A stretch of 64,000 bases of DNA, taken from positions 682,001-746,000 of the forward strand of contig JBDUYP010000022.1 of the NCBI GenBank assembly GCA_039944535.1. Reading direction: 5' to 3'. The translations under genes and the position numbers were made by a program. Shown one piece after another: positions 9,601 to 16,314 of this stretch; the first letter of the stretch is position 1, and every line of letters starts with the position of its first letter. Source of the DNA: JAMZMI01 sp039944535. Lineage in GTDB: Bacteria; Bacteroidota; Bacteroidia; Cytophagales; Cyclobacteriaceae. Below the pieces are notes generated by a model. It was not told where the DNA came from and did no database searches. It was given only the letters and a program-made list of their open reading frames with translations.

Positions 9601-11055
9601 GATTGCAAAACTTACAGTTTGTGCCATTGGCCGGAACATTTTCCCTTCCGTACCAACCAGAGCCAGAATAGGTAGATACACTATAAGGATGATGATCTCA
9701 CCGAATGCTGCTGAATTCCGAATCTTACTCGCGGACTTATAGACTTCCAAATCCATTTCATCCTGCGTCAGTTTTCTTCCAAATTTTAATAATCCAAGGT
9801 GATGCAAAGTAGCCTCTACGATGATGACTGCACCATCTACAATCAATCCAAAATCAATGGCTCCAAGACTCATCAGGTTGCCGGAAACTCCGAAGTAGTT
9901 CATCATTCCAAAGGCAAAGACAAGTGCCAAGGGAATAACAGATGCGACTATTAAGCCGGCCCGCATATTTCCAAGTAGCAAGAGCAAAACGAATATGACA
10001 ATTAGGGCTCCTTCTGCCAGGTTCTTTGTGACCGTTCCAATGGCAGTGTTAACCAACTTGGTACGATCCAAAAACGGCTCAATGGTCACTCCTTCTGGTA
10101 AGGTTTTTCTAATTTGTTCGATCCTTGTTTTGACGTTTTCTATTACCTCAGCAGAGTTCTCCCCTTTAAGCATCATTACGATGGCACTGACCACCTCACC
10201 CTCTCCATCCCGGGTAGTGGCGCCATATCGCACAGCACTTCCCAGCTGCACGGTGGCAACATTTTTAATGAGCACCGGAATGCCATTTTCATTCGTACGA
10301 ATGTTGATATTTCTGATATCCTCAAGATTTCCAACCAGCCCCTCTGTTCGAATGAAGTAGGCATTCAGATTCTTTTCAATATATGCCCCGCCAGTATTCT
10401 GATTGTTCTCCTGAAGTGCCTGAAATATATCTGCAATGGAAACATTCATTGCTTTGAGCATATCAGGTTTAATAGCTATTTCAAATTGCTTGAGATGGCC
10501 TCCAAAGCTGCTCACATCGGCAACACCTGGCGTACCTAGCAGTTGTCTGCGCACTATCCAATCCTGGATAGTTCTTAACTCGCGAGCGTCATATTCGTCT
10601 TCGTAACCCGGAGATGTACCTACCACATATTGATAGATTTCTCCAAGTCCGGTGGTGATAGGAGCCATGCCTGGCGTTCCGACCCCTGGTGGTATTTGGG
10701 ATTGTACTTCGGCCATGCGTTCGTTTACCTGTTGCCGTGCCCAGTAAACATCTACATTCTCTTTAAAGACTATGGTCACCACCGATAATCCAAAGCGGGA
10801 AAATGACCTGATTTCGTCAATATCAGGTATGGTGGCCATGGTTATTTCAATGGGAAACGTAATGAGCCGCTCTACTTCTTCGGCAGCTAAAGAAGGTGAT
10901 GTCGTAATGACCTGAACCTGATTATTAGTTATATCAGGGACAGCATCAATTGGTAGTTGGGTGAGGGAATAGCCCCCCCAGATTATCAAGCCCAATGTAA
11001 GTAGGCCAATAATCAGTTTGTTTTTCACTGAAAAGTGAATGATTTTATCCAGCAT
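6682..11055 (-). CDS. czcA: CzcA-type heavy-metal RND pump fused to a TolC-like outer-membrane factor
   Basis: A 1457-residue fusion. Residues 1-1035 form a complete heavy-metal RND pump with twelve predicted helices and the helix-4 proton-relay motif DFGLIVDGAVIIVE, the form found in Zn/Co/Cd (CzcA-like) pumps. After the last RND helix comes a stretch at about 1038-1060 that looks like a signal peptide (hydrophobic core ILLVGIFMFQ, ending VRAQE), then a TolC/CzcC-type outer-membrane factor (about 1065-1457) starting YTLNEVIEIAVKNNPTL. This architecture is known in Bacteroidota. Because the halves belong in different membranes, proteolytic separation is likely (inference). No frameshift or internal stop is present. 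The adaptor follows at 11 bp. Confidence 0.93.
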   Translation of the reverse strand: MLDKIIHFSVKNKLIIGLLTLGLIIWGGYSLTQLPIDAVPDITNNQVQVITTSPSLAAEEVERLITFPIEITMATIPDIDEIRSFSRFGLSVVTIVFKENVDVYWARQQVNERMAEVQSQIPPGVGTPGMAPITTGLGEIYQYVVGTSPGYEDEYDARELRTIQDWIVRRQLLGTPGVADVSSFGGHLKQFEIAIKPDMLKAMNVSIADIFQALQENNQNTGGAYIEKNLNAYFIRTEGLVGNLEDIRNINIRTNENGIPVLIKNVATVQLGSAVRYGATTRDGEGEVVSAIVMMLKGENSAEVIENVKTRIEQIRKTLPEGVTIEPFLDRTKLVNTAIGTVTKNLAEGALIVIFVLLLLLGNMRAGLIVASVIPLALVFAFGMMNYFGVSGNLMSLGAIDFGLIVDGAVIIVEATLHHLGLLKFGRKLTQDEMDLEVYKSASKIRNSAAFGEIIILIVYLPILALVGTEGKMFRPMAQTVSFAILGAFILSLTYVPMMSALFLSKKTEYKKNISDKIMDFFHRLYDPIIRWAMHKRIPLLGVAVGLFAGSLWLFSNMGGEFIPTLEEGDFAVETRVMTGSSLENTIKATTQAEKILLDQFPEVEQVVSKIGAGEIPTDPMPIEAADLMIILKDKSEWVTASNREELANKMAEALEVIPGVTFGFQQPIQMRFNELMTGVRQDVAVKIYGENLDDLSEYANQIGSIASGVEGAVDLYIEEVTGIPQIVITYKRDQLAKYGLSIMDVNRSVQAAFAGASAGLVYENERRFDLVVRLDKANRNDLGSVRNLYISRKDGHQIPLYQVANVEIKDGPYQIQRDDTRRRILVAFNVRNRDVESVVTELRQKIDQAVVFAPGYSISYGGQFENLVEARQRLAVAVPLALLLIFVLLYFTFKSVKQGILIFTAIPLSAIGGIVALYLRGMPFSISAGVGFIALFGVAVLNGIVLISEFNHLKKDGVSDIFERIYQGTKTRLRPVIMTAAVASLGFLPMALSQSGGAEVQKPLATVVIGGLITATFLTLIVLPILYYYFEKGLKVKPKAVLPILLVGIFMFQSQGVRAQETQSKYTLNEVIEIAVKNNPTLRAADLKTQQERTLKGASWNLPKTDVSLTHGQYNSVFDNDNQFNVNQSIAFPTVYSNQSKLANAKIESSEWREAITKNELVQQVKSTWYGLLMEKNKRRLLLEQDSIYQSFSRAANLRYRTGETNLLEKATAESQVAEIKVMLEQNKSDIEIYQTSLKTLLNTDLLIDPAGDSLIQREVESLIAEADVDDNPTLAWFRQQIAVAEKEKSLEKSKLMPDLMVGYFNQSLNGPNQDINGNPVNFGSGDRFTGFQVGISIPIFGAKSQASAIRTIELKKQENEALVQSASNELEGRLQSLLQQYYKFQNSLNYYRTNALPQAELILNQAQKGFQSGDIGYVEYTQGLNRSLSVRFNYLDILNQYNQTIIQIEFISGIQ

Positions 11056-11065
11056 TTTATTTTGG

Positions 11066-11082
11066 ATTTAGAAATTCTAAAT
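11066..11082. promoter_or_regulatory. 17-bp palindrome upstream of the czcA fusion
   Basis: ATTTAGAAATTCTAAAT is a perfect palindrome around a central base, 10 bp before the czcA start. It resembles the arsR operator core (TTTAGnAATT...CTAAA), so the same or a related ArsR-type repressor could bind it. The rest of the 201-bp gap (11056-11256) holds one more short inverted repeat (CGATTA, 5 bp, TAATCG at 11167-11183) and no ORF. Confidence 0.45.
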
Positions 11083-11256
11083 GATTTAATCGCAGGTTAG
11101 CCTTTTAGGTTGAAGTTCCCCATACTCTGCGTCGGAAAATGAGAGCAGATTTCTGAGGTTTACTACCGATTATTGGCTAATCGCCAGACATGCGGACACA
11201 CACCTGTGAGAGCGATATGCACACAGATGATTGTACTAAGTAAAGTGTCCGAAAAA

Positions 11257-11655
11257 TTAGACCTGAGGGGGCTGAATTGGCTTCTCCAGATACTCAGAAG
11301 AAACTGAAAACTGGTAAAAACTACCTTTAGATTGAATGGAAAAAGTTTTGTCCCCTAATTCTATGTTTGAGAAATTATGGGTAACATAAACGGGTGCATG
11401 ATTGCACTGATGCTGACCGTGAAACGGAAGATCGTCATCCTTATCATGGTCATGATGACCCTCACTATTATCATCATGGTGAACATAGTCTTCGACTATA
11501 AATTCAAAAAATGAATCTCCATCAAAAGCTTTATGTTCCTCAAAATGCTCAAAAAGTGCAGGGAGTTTTTGTAATTCACAACACATGTCCATGTTGGGAG
11601 CAAGGATCTGGATTACGAAAATCAGAGACAATGATATGGATGCCAAACGCTTCAT
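11257..11655 (-). CDS. Small secreted His/Asp-rich protein
   Basis: A 132-residue protein with an N-terminal signal sequence (residues 1-22), Cys pair MCCEL at about 28, and a metal-binding-like stretch of His and Asp at about 58-76 (VHHDDNSEGHHDHDKDDD). The C-terminus ends PIQPPQV, a tail often seen on small proteins that precede CzcA genes in Bacteroidota. It is likely periplasmic and could bind or sense divalent metal for the pump encoded 201 bp downstream. No enzyme motif is visible. Function is inferred from composition and context only. Confidence 0.7.
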   Translation of the reverse strand: MKRLASISLSLIFVIQILAPNMDMCCELQKLPALFEHFEEHKAFDGDSFFEFIVEDYVHHDDNSEGHHDHDKDDDLPFHGQHQCNHAPVYVTHNFSNIELGDKTFSIQSKGSFYQFSVSSEYLEKPIQPPQV

Positions 11656-11662
11656 CTATCAA

Positions 11663-11670
11663 CAAATGTA
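11663..11670 (-). promoter_or_regulatory. -7 promoter box of the His-rich gene
   Basis: TACATTTG on the minus strand matches TAnnTTTG exactly and ends 7 bp before the start codon of the His-rich gene. A TTG occurs 14 bp upstream, which is shorter than the usual -33/-7 spacing. Confidence 0.4.
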
Positions 11671-11681
11671 ATCATTTAGGC

Positions 11682-11698
11682 ATGCAACCTGTTTGCAT
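11682..11698. promoter_or_regulatory. Candidate Fur-family operator
   Basis: ATGCAACCTGTTTGCAT has 6-bp arms (ATGCAA / TTGCAT) around 5 bp and sits just upstream of the -7 box of the His-rich gene, immediately beyond the 3' end of the fur-type gene. Position and symmetry suit repression by the adjacent Fur-family protein (inference). Confidence 0.45.
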
Positions 11699-11702
11699 TG
11701 TT

Positions 11703-12104
11703 TTAGGAGCAGTTGGCACATGTGCCCTTGTACACCATGCTGGCACTTGCTGCCTTGAATCCCGATGGAATGTTTGTTTGAGGGATTTTTGATTGGGTTA
11801 GGCAATAAGTTTCGCCACATCCCGCACAATGAAAGTGAATGTGCTGATCTTGTGGTTCGCATTCACAGCCTTCTTCACAGAGCGCATATTTCACCGCACC
11901 GGTTCCATCATCAATACTGTGAATGAGCTTCTTGTCTTCAAAGGTTTTGAGGGTTCTGTAGAGTGTTGCCTTGTCTGCCCGTTCAAATTTGGCTTCTAAG
12001 TCACTAAGACTTATTGCTGCGCCTGACTCCACAAGCTTTCTTAATACCAACAACCGCATGGTCGTTGGCTTGATGTCTCTATCTTCAAGTTTTTGTTCTA
12101 GCAT
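11703..12104 (-). CDS. Fur-family metal-dependent regulator
   Basis: A 133-residue winged-helix regulator of the Fur/Zur/PerR superfamily. The N-terminal DNA-binding domain (PTTMRLLVLRKLVESGAAIS...KATLYRTLKTFEDKKLI) is followed by a dimerisation and metal domain with His ligands (HIHFHCAGCGETYC) and a second Cys pair near the C-terminus (CANCS), giving the structural CxxC...CxxC zinc site. The start at 12104 (MLEQKLEDRDIKPT) fits the family N-terminus and lies 10 bp after the AraC gene stop; the extra upstream codons would overlap that gene. It is last in the Cu/Ag operon, and a palindrome suited to it lies just downstream, before the His-rich gene. Confidence 0.9.
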   Translation of the reverse strand: MLEQKLEDRDIKPTTMRLLVLRKLVESGAAISLSDLEAKFERADKATLYRTLKTFEDKKLIHSIDDGTGAVKYALCEEGCECEPQDQHIHFHCAGCGETYCLTQSKIPQTNIPSGFKAASASMVYKGTCANCS

Positions 12105-12114
12105 CTTATACTTT

Positions 12115-12672
12115 TCATGAGACCTGATCCAATGACTTCCTGTTGGTGCCCAGCTTTCGATATTCACTCATACTCATGCCGGTCGCAGATTTAAAATGAG
12201 CCGATAAATGATTAATGCTTGCATAATCAAGAATGGAAGCAATTTGAGAAAAAGAATGGGAACCATCCTGAATCAGCTCTTTGACCTTCTCGATTTTCAG
12301 CCTTAGGAAATATTTCTCGATAGTGATGTGTTCTGTTTGAGAGAAGGCTTTGCTTAGCGAAGAATAATCCCTTCCCAATTCATCAGAAATCATGGTCGAT
12401 AGCTTGTTCTTTCGTTGAATAGGAAGCTGGTCAATCATGGAAATGAGAAACACCTTTATTCGCTCGACAATGATTTCTTCCTTACTTTCTATCAACTCAA
12501 AACCATGTGCTTGAATGGTACCAGCGATGGATTCAAGATCAACTGATTTTGCATCAATCTCAAGCACTCCCAATTCGATAGAATACACCTTCACTCCGAG
12601 GGTGGTCAACTCGTCTTTGATCACTTTCTTGCAGCGATCACAAACCATATTCTTGATGTGGAGGGTAGTCAT
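12115..12672 (-). CDS. AraC-family regulator with N-terminal HMA-like metal domain
   Basis: A 185-residue fusion. Residues 1-70 resemble a heavy-metal-associated domain with the motif MVCDRC (Cys at about 11 and 14), in a ferredoxin-like beta-alpha-beta pattern. Residues about 85-175 form an AraC-type double helix-turn-helix (SFSQIASILDYASINHLSAHFKSATGMSMSEYRKL). The pairing suggests a direct cytosolic Cu/Ag sensor that activates or represses the pump operon. This architecture is recurrent in Bacteroidota next to copper genes. It lies 2 bp after the DUF3347 gene and 10 bp before the Fur-family gene, so two unlike metal regulators are co-transcribed with the pump they may control. Confidence 0.85.
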   Translation of the reverse strand: MTTLHIKNMVCDRCKKVIKDELTTLGVKVYSIELGVLEIDAKSVDLESIAGTIQAHGFELIESKEEIIVERIKVFLISMIDQLPIQRKNKLSTMISDELGRDYSSLSKAFSQTEHITIEKYFLRLKIEKVKELIQDGSHSFSQIASILDYASINHLSAHFKSATGMSMSEYRKLGTNRKSLDQVS

Positions 12673-12674
12673 GA

Positions 12675-13166
12675 TTACAGTTCTTCAGTTACTTTTCCGC
12701 ACTTCAGCATCTTGTCACCGAAGTATGGATTTCTAATCTGATCTGACATGCTCAACCAGCTGGCTCCTGTGTTGTCAAAAGCCATAGGACAGTACTGGAC
12801 ATAGACCCCATCTTCTGAATCATTCGCTTTTAAAGAAGCAATGAGGCCATCAGTCACCGTTTTGAAGGCTGTGCGTTGGGCTTCAACATCATTACTGGAT
12901 GCGATTGTTTTTGCAGCCTCAACGATATCACCACTCCAATTCTCATTGGTAGCAGATTCAGCCAGTTTAGTAGCTGCTTCCTTTGCTGCTAAAGCATCCG
13001 TTTGAACCAAAGCATCCTTTAGCGACATGTAGTCAGAAATGCCGGAAGATGCCTCTGTTACTTCAGTTTTAGCCACTTCTTTTGCCTCCGATTTCTCTTC
13101 CTTTTTTGCAGAGCTGCAAGAAGCAATCGCCAATGCAAGCCCAAGTGTCAATAGTGTTGTTTTCAT
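12675..13166 (-). CDS. DUF3347 lipoprotein, probable periplasmic metal-binding protein
   Basis: A 163-residue lipoprotein (lipobox ending IASC at about 17), a Lys/Glu-rich linker, then a DUF3347 helical domain. The C-terminus carries YCPMAFDNTGASW and NPYFGDKMLKCG, a Cys/Met-containing signature. The same signature ends the CusB-like adaptor encoded just upstream. In copper-pump operons free DUF3347 proteins sit where the CusF metallochaperone is found in enterobacteria, so a periplasmic Cu/Ag carrier role is plausible (inference). Confidence 0.8.
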   Translation of the reverse strand: MKTTLLTLGLALAIASCSSAKKEEKSEAKEVAKTEVTEASSGISDYMSLKDALVQTDALAAKEAATKLAESATNENWSGDIVEAAKTIASSNDVEAQRTAFKTVTDGLIASLKANDSEDGVYVQYCPMAFDNTGASWLSMSDQIRNPYFGDKMLKCGKVTEEL

Positions 13167-13185
13167 CGTTTTTAAGTTTAAAAGT

Positions 13186-13287
13186 TTAATTCATGTGTGA
13201 GTAATGATTTTCAACGGTCACATGGAATTCGCGATTAACATTCATCAACCAGTTGATATAAATTCGGTCTCGAATGTTTATGCTCAT
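13186..13287 (-). CDS. Possible 33-residue ORF coupled to cusB
   Basis: A 34-codon frame (33 residues plus TAA) whose ATG overlaps the cusB stop as ATGA, the same arrangement as other coupled genes in this operon. It begins MSINIRDRIYINWLMN and has three His, no Cys and no signal peptide. It fills most of the 117-bp gap between cusB and the DUF3347 gene. I do not recognise it; it could be a real small protein, or chance coding in a leader. Conservation of the frame would decide. Confidence 0.35.
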   Translation of the reverse strand: MSINIRDRIYINWLMNVNREFHVTVENHYSHMN

Positions 13288-15089
13288 TTCATTGATTCAT
13301 TTAAATGTTCTTCTACATTCCCACAGGTGAGCATGGCATCCCCGAAATAAGGATTCAGTATTTTATCTGAATCACTGATCCAGAATGCGCCTTGATTGTC
13401 CATAGCCATTGGGCAGTACTGACGGTAACCATCTACTTCTACCTGATATTTTTTTAGTGAGTGGAACAGCTGATCGCTCAAGGGTGAAAGCATCATTCGA
13501 GCTTTTTCCAGATCAGTTTCATTTTGAATACCTTCAGTGGATTTCTGCAGTATGTTCAGGTCTTTCATCCATTCGATGTGTGCTTCATCTTTGACCAATT
13601 TCATATCTACTTCATCAATGGCTTTTTTAAGATTTTCAGCTTCCTTGCTTGCTGTATTTACATCACTTTCTATGAGTGCATCTTTTACCGGTAGATAGGC
13701 TGAAAAGACTGCTTGAAGCTGTTCCTTGAATTCAGAATCACTATCATAGGTTACTTCAGATTCATTGACCTGAAGCATGTTCATTTGATTATTGGTTTGT
13801 GAGGATCCTTGGCTCATTCCACTATGATCATGACCTGTCATGGCAGCTCCACCTTCCGGTGACATCATCGATGGCTTGCCTGCAAGCTGGGCCGCAGCAT
13901 CAATACTAAATGTTCCATTCACAGCAATTTCTTCACCTGGTTCCAACCCTTTCTCAATGATATAAGCATCTCCAAGTGATGGACCAAGCGTCACTTCACG
14001 CATTTTGAAATACAATCCCTGGTCAGTGGATAGTTTCACATAAACCACGGATCGTTTGCCTGTCCACATCACTGCAGATTTGGGTACAGTCAATTGATCG
14101 ACTGTCTTTCCCAGTTGAGCTTTGACTTCTCCGGAAGCAAACATCTCAGGCTTCAATATTCGGTCATTGTTTTGGGTGACAACTCTCGCTTTTGTCACAC
14201 GAGTTTTGGGATTGATCACAGGATCGATGTAATCAATCTTGTCTTTAAACGTTTGCCCTGGAAGTGAACTAATATTGAATTGAATTGAATCACCTTTATT
14301 AATCCAGGACAGGTCACTTTCATACACATCGAACAGCACCCAAACTCTGGATAGGTTCGCGATCTCATACAGGGTTTGTCCTCTGTTTACATAGTCTCCA
14401 AGATTGACCTTCTTGCTAGTTACATAGCCCGACTGATCCGCTAGTACCGGAAACTGATCCTGAGTCTTTCCAGTAGATATGATCTGATCTATTTGAGATT
14501 CGGTCAGCTTCCAGTTCTTCAGCTTTTCCCTGGCCGCTCGATATAAATTGGGCTGACTTTCTCTGATTTTATAAGCCTCGAACAGCTCTTCCTGAGCAGT
14601 TACCAACTGAGGTGAATACAAACTTGCAATCACGCTTCCCTTACTGACATACTCTCCCGTAAAATTCACAGCAAGCTTTTCAATTCTTCCTGGAAAGTGT
14701 GTGGTCTGGCTGAAGATCAATCGTTCATCTTCCTGCACTTTGCCGTTCAATCGAATGGTTTTCATCGCAGACTCGCTACCCACATTAGCGGTAACAACAT
14801 TTGCCAACTGCATGGCTGTGGGTGACATGGTAATAGCCATAGGGTCAATACCTTCTCCATTGTCGTCTTCTAATGGAATGAGATCCATCCCACATATAGG
14901 ACAAGAGCCAGGTTCATTTTGTCGAATCTGCGGATGCATAGAGCATGTCCAAACGGTCTCTCCATTGATGACTTCAGTGTGCGAATGTTCTGCTTCCGAA
15001 CTTCCACCAAAAAAGGCCCATCCAAGCAGCAAACCACCTGCGAGGGTTGCTACAATCACAACGATTAGTGTTTTTATGGATATTTTCAT
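13284..15089 (-). CDS. cusB: CusB-type RND adaptor with heavy-metal-binding and DUF3347 domains
   Basis: Periplasmic adaptor of the Cu/Ag tripartite pump, 601 residues. An N-terminal membrane anchor (about 7-29) is followed by a heavy-metal-binding module (WTCSMHPQIRQNEPGSCPICGMDL, split here as TCSMHP...CPICGMDL, about 47-71). The adaptor body follows (barrel-sandwich, hairpin, beta-barrel), then a Met/His-rich linker (MTGHDHSGMSQG, about 412-423). A DUF3347 domain follows (about 450-600) and ends in YCPMAMDNQGAFW and NPYFGDAMLTCG. The linker and both metal modules suit Cu+/Ag+ delivery to CusA. It starts 1 bp after the tolC stop. About 200 residues longer than classical CusB because of the C-terminal domain. 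Confidence 0.92.
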   Translation of the reverse strand: MKISIKTLIVVIVATLAGGLLLGWAFFGGSSEAEHSHTEVINGETVWTCSMHPQIRQNEPGSCPICGMDLIPLEDDNGEGIDPMAITMSPTAMQLANVVTANVGSESAMKTIRLNGKVQEDERLIFSQTTHFPGRIEKLAVNFTGEYVSKGSVIASLYSPQLVTAQEELFEAYKIRESQPNLYRAAREKLKNWKLTESQIDQIISTGKTQDQFPVLADQSGYVTSKKVNLGDYVNRGQTLYEIANLSRVWVLFDVYESDLSWINKGDSIQFNISSLPGQTFKDKIDYIDPVINPKTRVTKARVVTQNNDRILKPEMFASGEVKAQLGKTVDQLTVPKSAVMWTGKRSVVYVKLSTDQGLYFKMREVTLGPSLGDAYIIEKGLEPGEEIAVNGTFSIDAAAQLAGKPSMMSPEGGAAMTGHDHSGMSQGSSQTNNQMNMLQVNESEVTYDSDSEFKEQLQAVFSAYLPVKDALIESDVNTASKEAENLKKAIDEVDMKLVKDEAHIEWMKDLNILQKSTEGIQNETDLEKARMMLSPLSDQLFHSLKKYQVEVDGYRQYCPMAMDNQGAFWISDSDKILNPYFGDAMLTCGNVEEHLNESMK

Positions 15090-15090
15090 T

Positions 15091-16314
15091 TCAATACTTT
15101 TTAGCTGTCAAATAATTAAGCTTAGCCACTGCAACGTGATATTCCATCATCGCTGTAGCCTTCATTTTTTTATACTTTAAGAGTTGTTGTTGCGTACGCA
15201 ATACCTCGTCGAATTCTTTTCCTGAGTTCCCATATGCTGAAAGTAGGAGGTTAAGCACCTGCTGCGTCTCAGCAATTTGCTCATCATAGAGCTGTAGAAG
15301 TTCCATTTGTTTTACTCGGTCGAAATCAGCCATTTCATATCCGGATATGAGCTGATTGATTCGATCCTCTTTTTGAAGCGAATAACTATCCTGCATCAGC
15401 TGAGCTTCCTTCCTTGCTGATTTGTACTTTCCTCTGAAAATGGGGATTCCTACAGTGACCATAGGCATCAAAGCGTTTTGGCCATTGTCAGGGACAGACA
15501 TGTCTGTTCGTTCACTGACAATCACGTAATCCAAACCCACCCCTAGCTTCGGCAATCCTTGCTTCTCAGCCAAAACCTCTTGTTTCTTGCTTGCCTCTAA
15601 TCGAATTTCCAACTCGTCTAACACAGGATTATTAGCTAGCAAGGAATCTCGACTGACTGTCAAATCAGTGACCATTAGGGAATCTGTAACTACCACTTCA
15701 GCATGCTCTTCTCTATTCAAGAGCTTGTTGAATGAGGTCATCAATGGTTGTTTTTTCTTTCTGAGAATTTCCAAATTGGTCAATGCATCCTTGAGCATGA
15801 TATCCACTCTAAGTACGTCAACCAAAGTCCCTTGATCATTTTCAAACCTGGTGGTAGCAATGGTCTTGTATGACTCAAGGATTTCTGCATTCTCACCTTC
15901 CAGCATAATCCATTTATCCAATTCATAGAGCGGATAGTAGGCCGCCGCAACTTGATAATAAAGCTTATTCCGAGCATCCAAAAATACCTGATATTGAGCT
16001 TCTGCATTCAGGGTAGCTACATCACCACTTGCTTTTAATGTTCCAAACCAAGGGAACATTTGAGTGAGTGAGAACCGTGCTCGCTGTGGGCCAACTCTTG
16101 TTTCAACCGGAGAGATAAAATATCCAAATGAAAAGGTTGGATCCTGTAAACTGCTAGCCTGAGGAATTCTTTCCAATGCTGCTTCGAAAGCTTTGTACTT
16201 GGCTTCTAGTCCAGGATTGTTTTCCGCTGCAATTTGAAAGTATTCCACTAAAGTTTGAGCACTTCCTGGAAGCACTACACTTAATGTCATCACTATGATT
16301 AGATACTTTTTCAT
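15091..16314 (-). CDS. TolC/CusC-family outer-membrane factor
   Basis: Outer-membrane channel of the Cu/Ag pump, 407 residues, with a signal peptide (residues 1-19, ending GSAQ) and two outer-membrane efflux repeats rich in coiled helix. The first repeat begins LVEYFQIAAENNPGLEAKYKAFEAALERIP, cut here as AAENNPGLEAKYKAFEAA. Unlike enterobacterial CusC it has no evident lipid-attachment Cys. The start overlaps the cusA stop by 4 bp and it is followed by cusB at 1 bp, so cusA-tolC-cusB is one translational unit. Confidence 0.9.
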   Translation of the reverse strand: MKKYLIIVMTLSVVLPGSAQTLVEYFQIAAENNPGLEAKYKAFEAALERIPQASSLQDPTFSFGYFISPVETRVGPQRARFSLTQMFPWFGTLKASGDVATLNAEAQYQVFLDARNKLYYQVAAAYYPLYELDKWIMLEGENAEILESYKTIATTRFENDQGTLVDVLRVDIMLKDALTNLEILRKKKQPLMTSFNKLLNREEHAEVVVTDSLMVTDLTVSRDSLLANNPVLDELEIRLEASKKQEVLAEKQGLPKLGVGLDYVIVSERTDMSVPDNGQNALMPMVTVGIPIFRGKYKSARKEAQLMQDSYSLQKEDRINQLISGYEMADFDRVKQMELLQLYDEQIAETQQVLNLLLSAYGNSGKEFDEVLRTQQQLLKYKKMKATAMMEYHVAVAKLNYLTAKKY

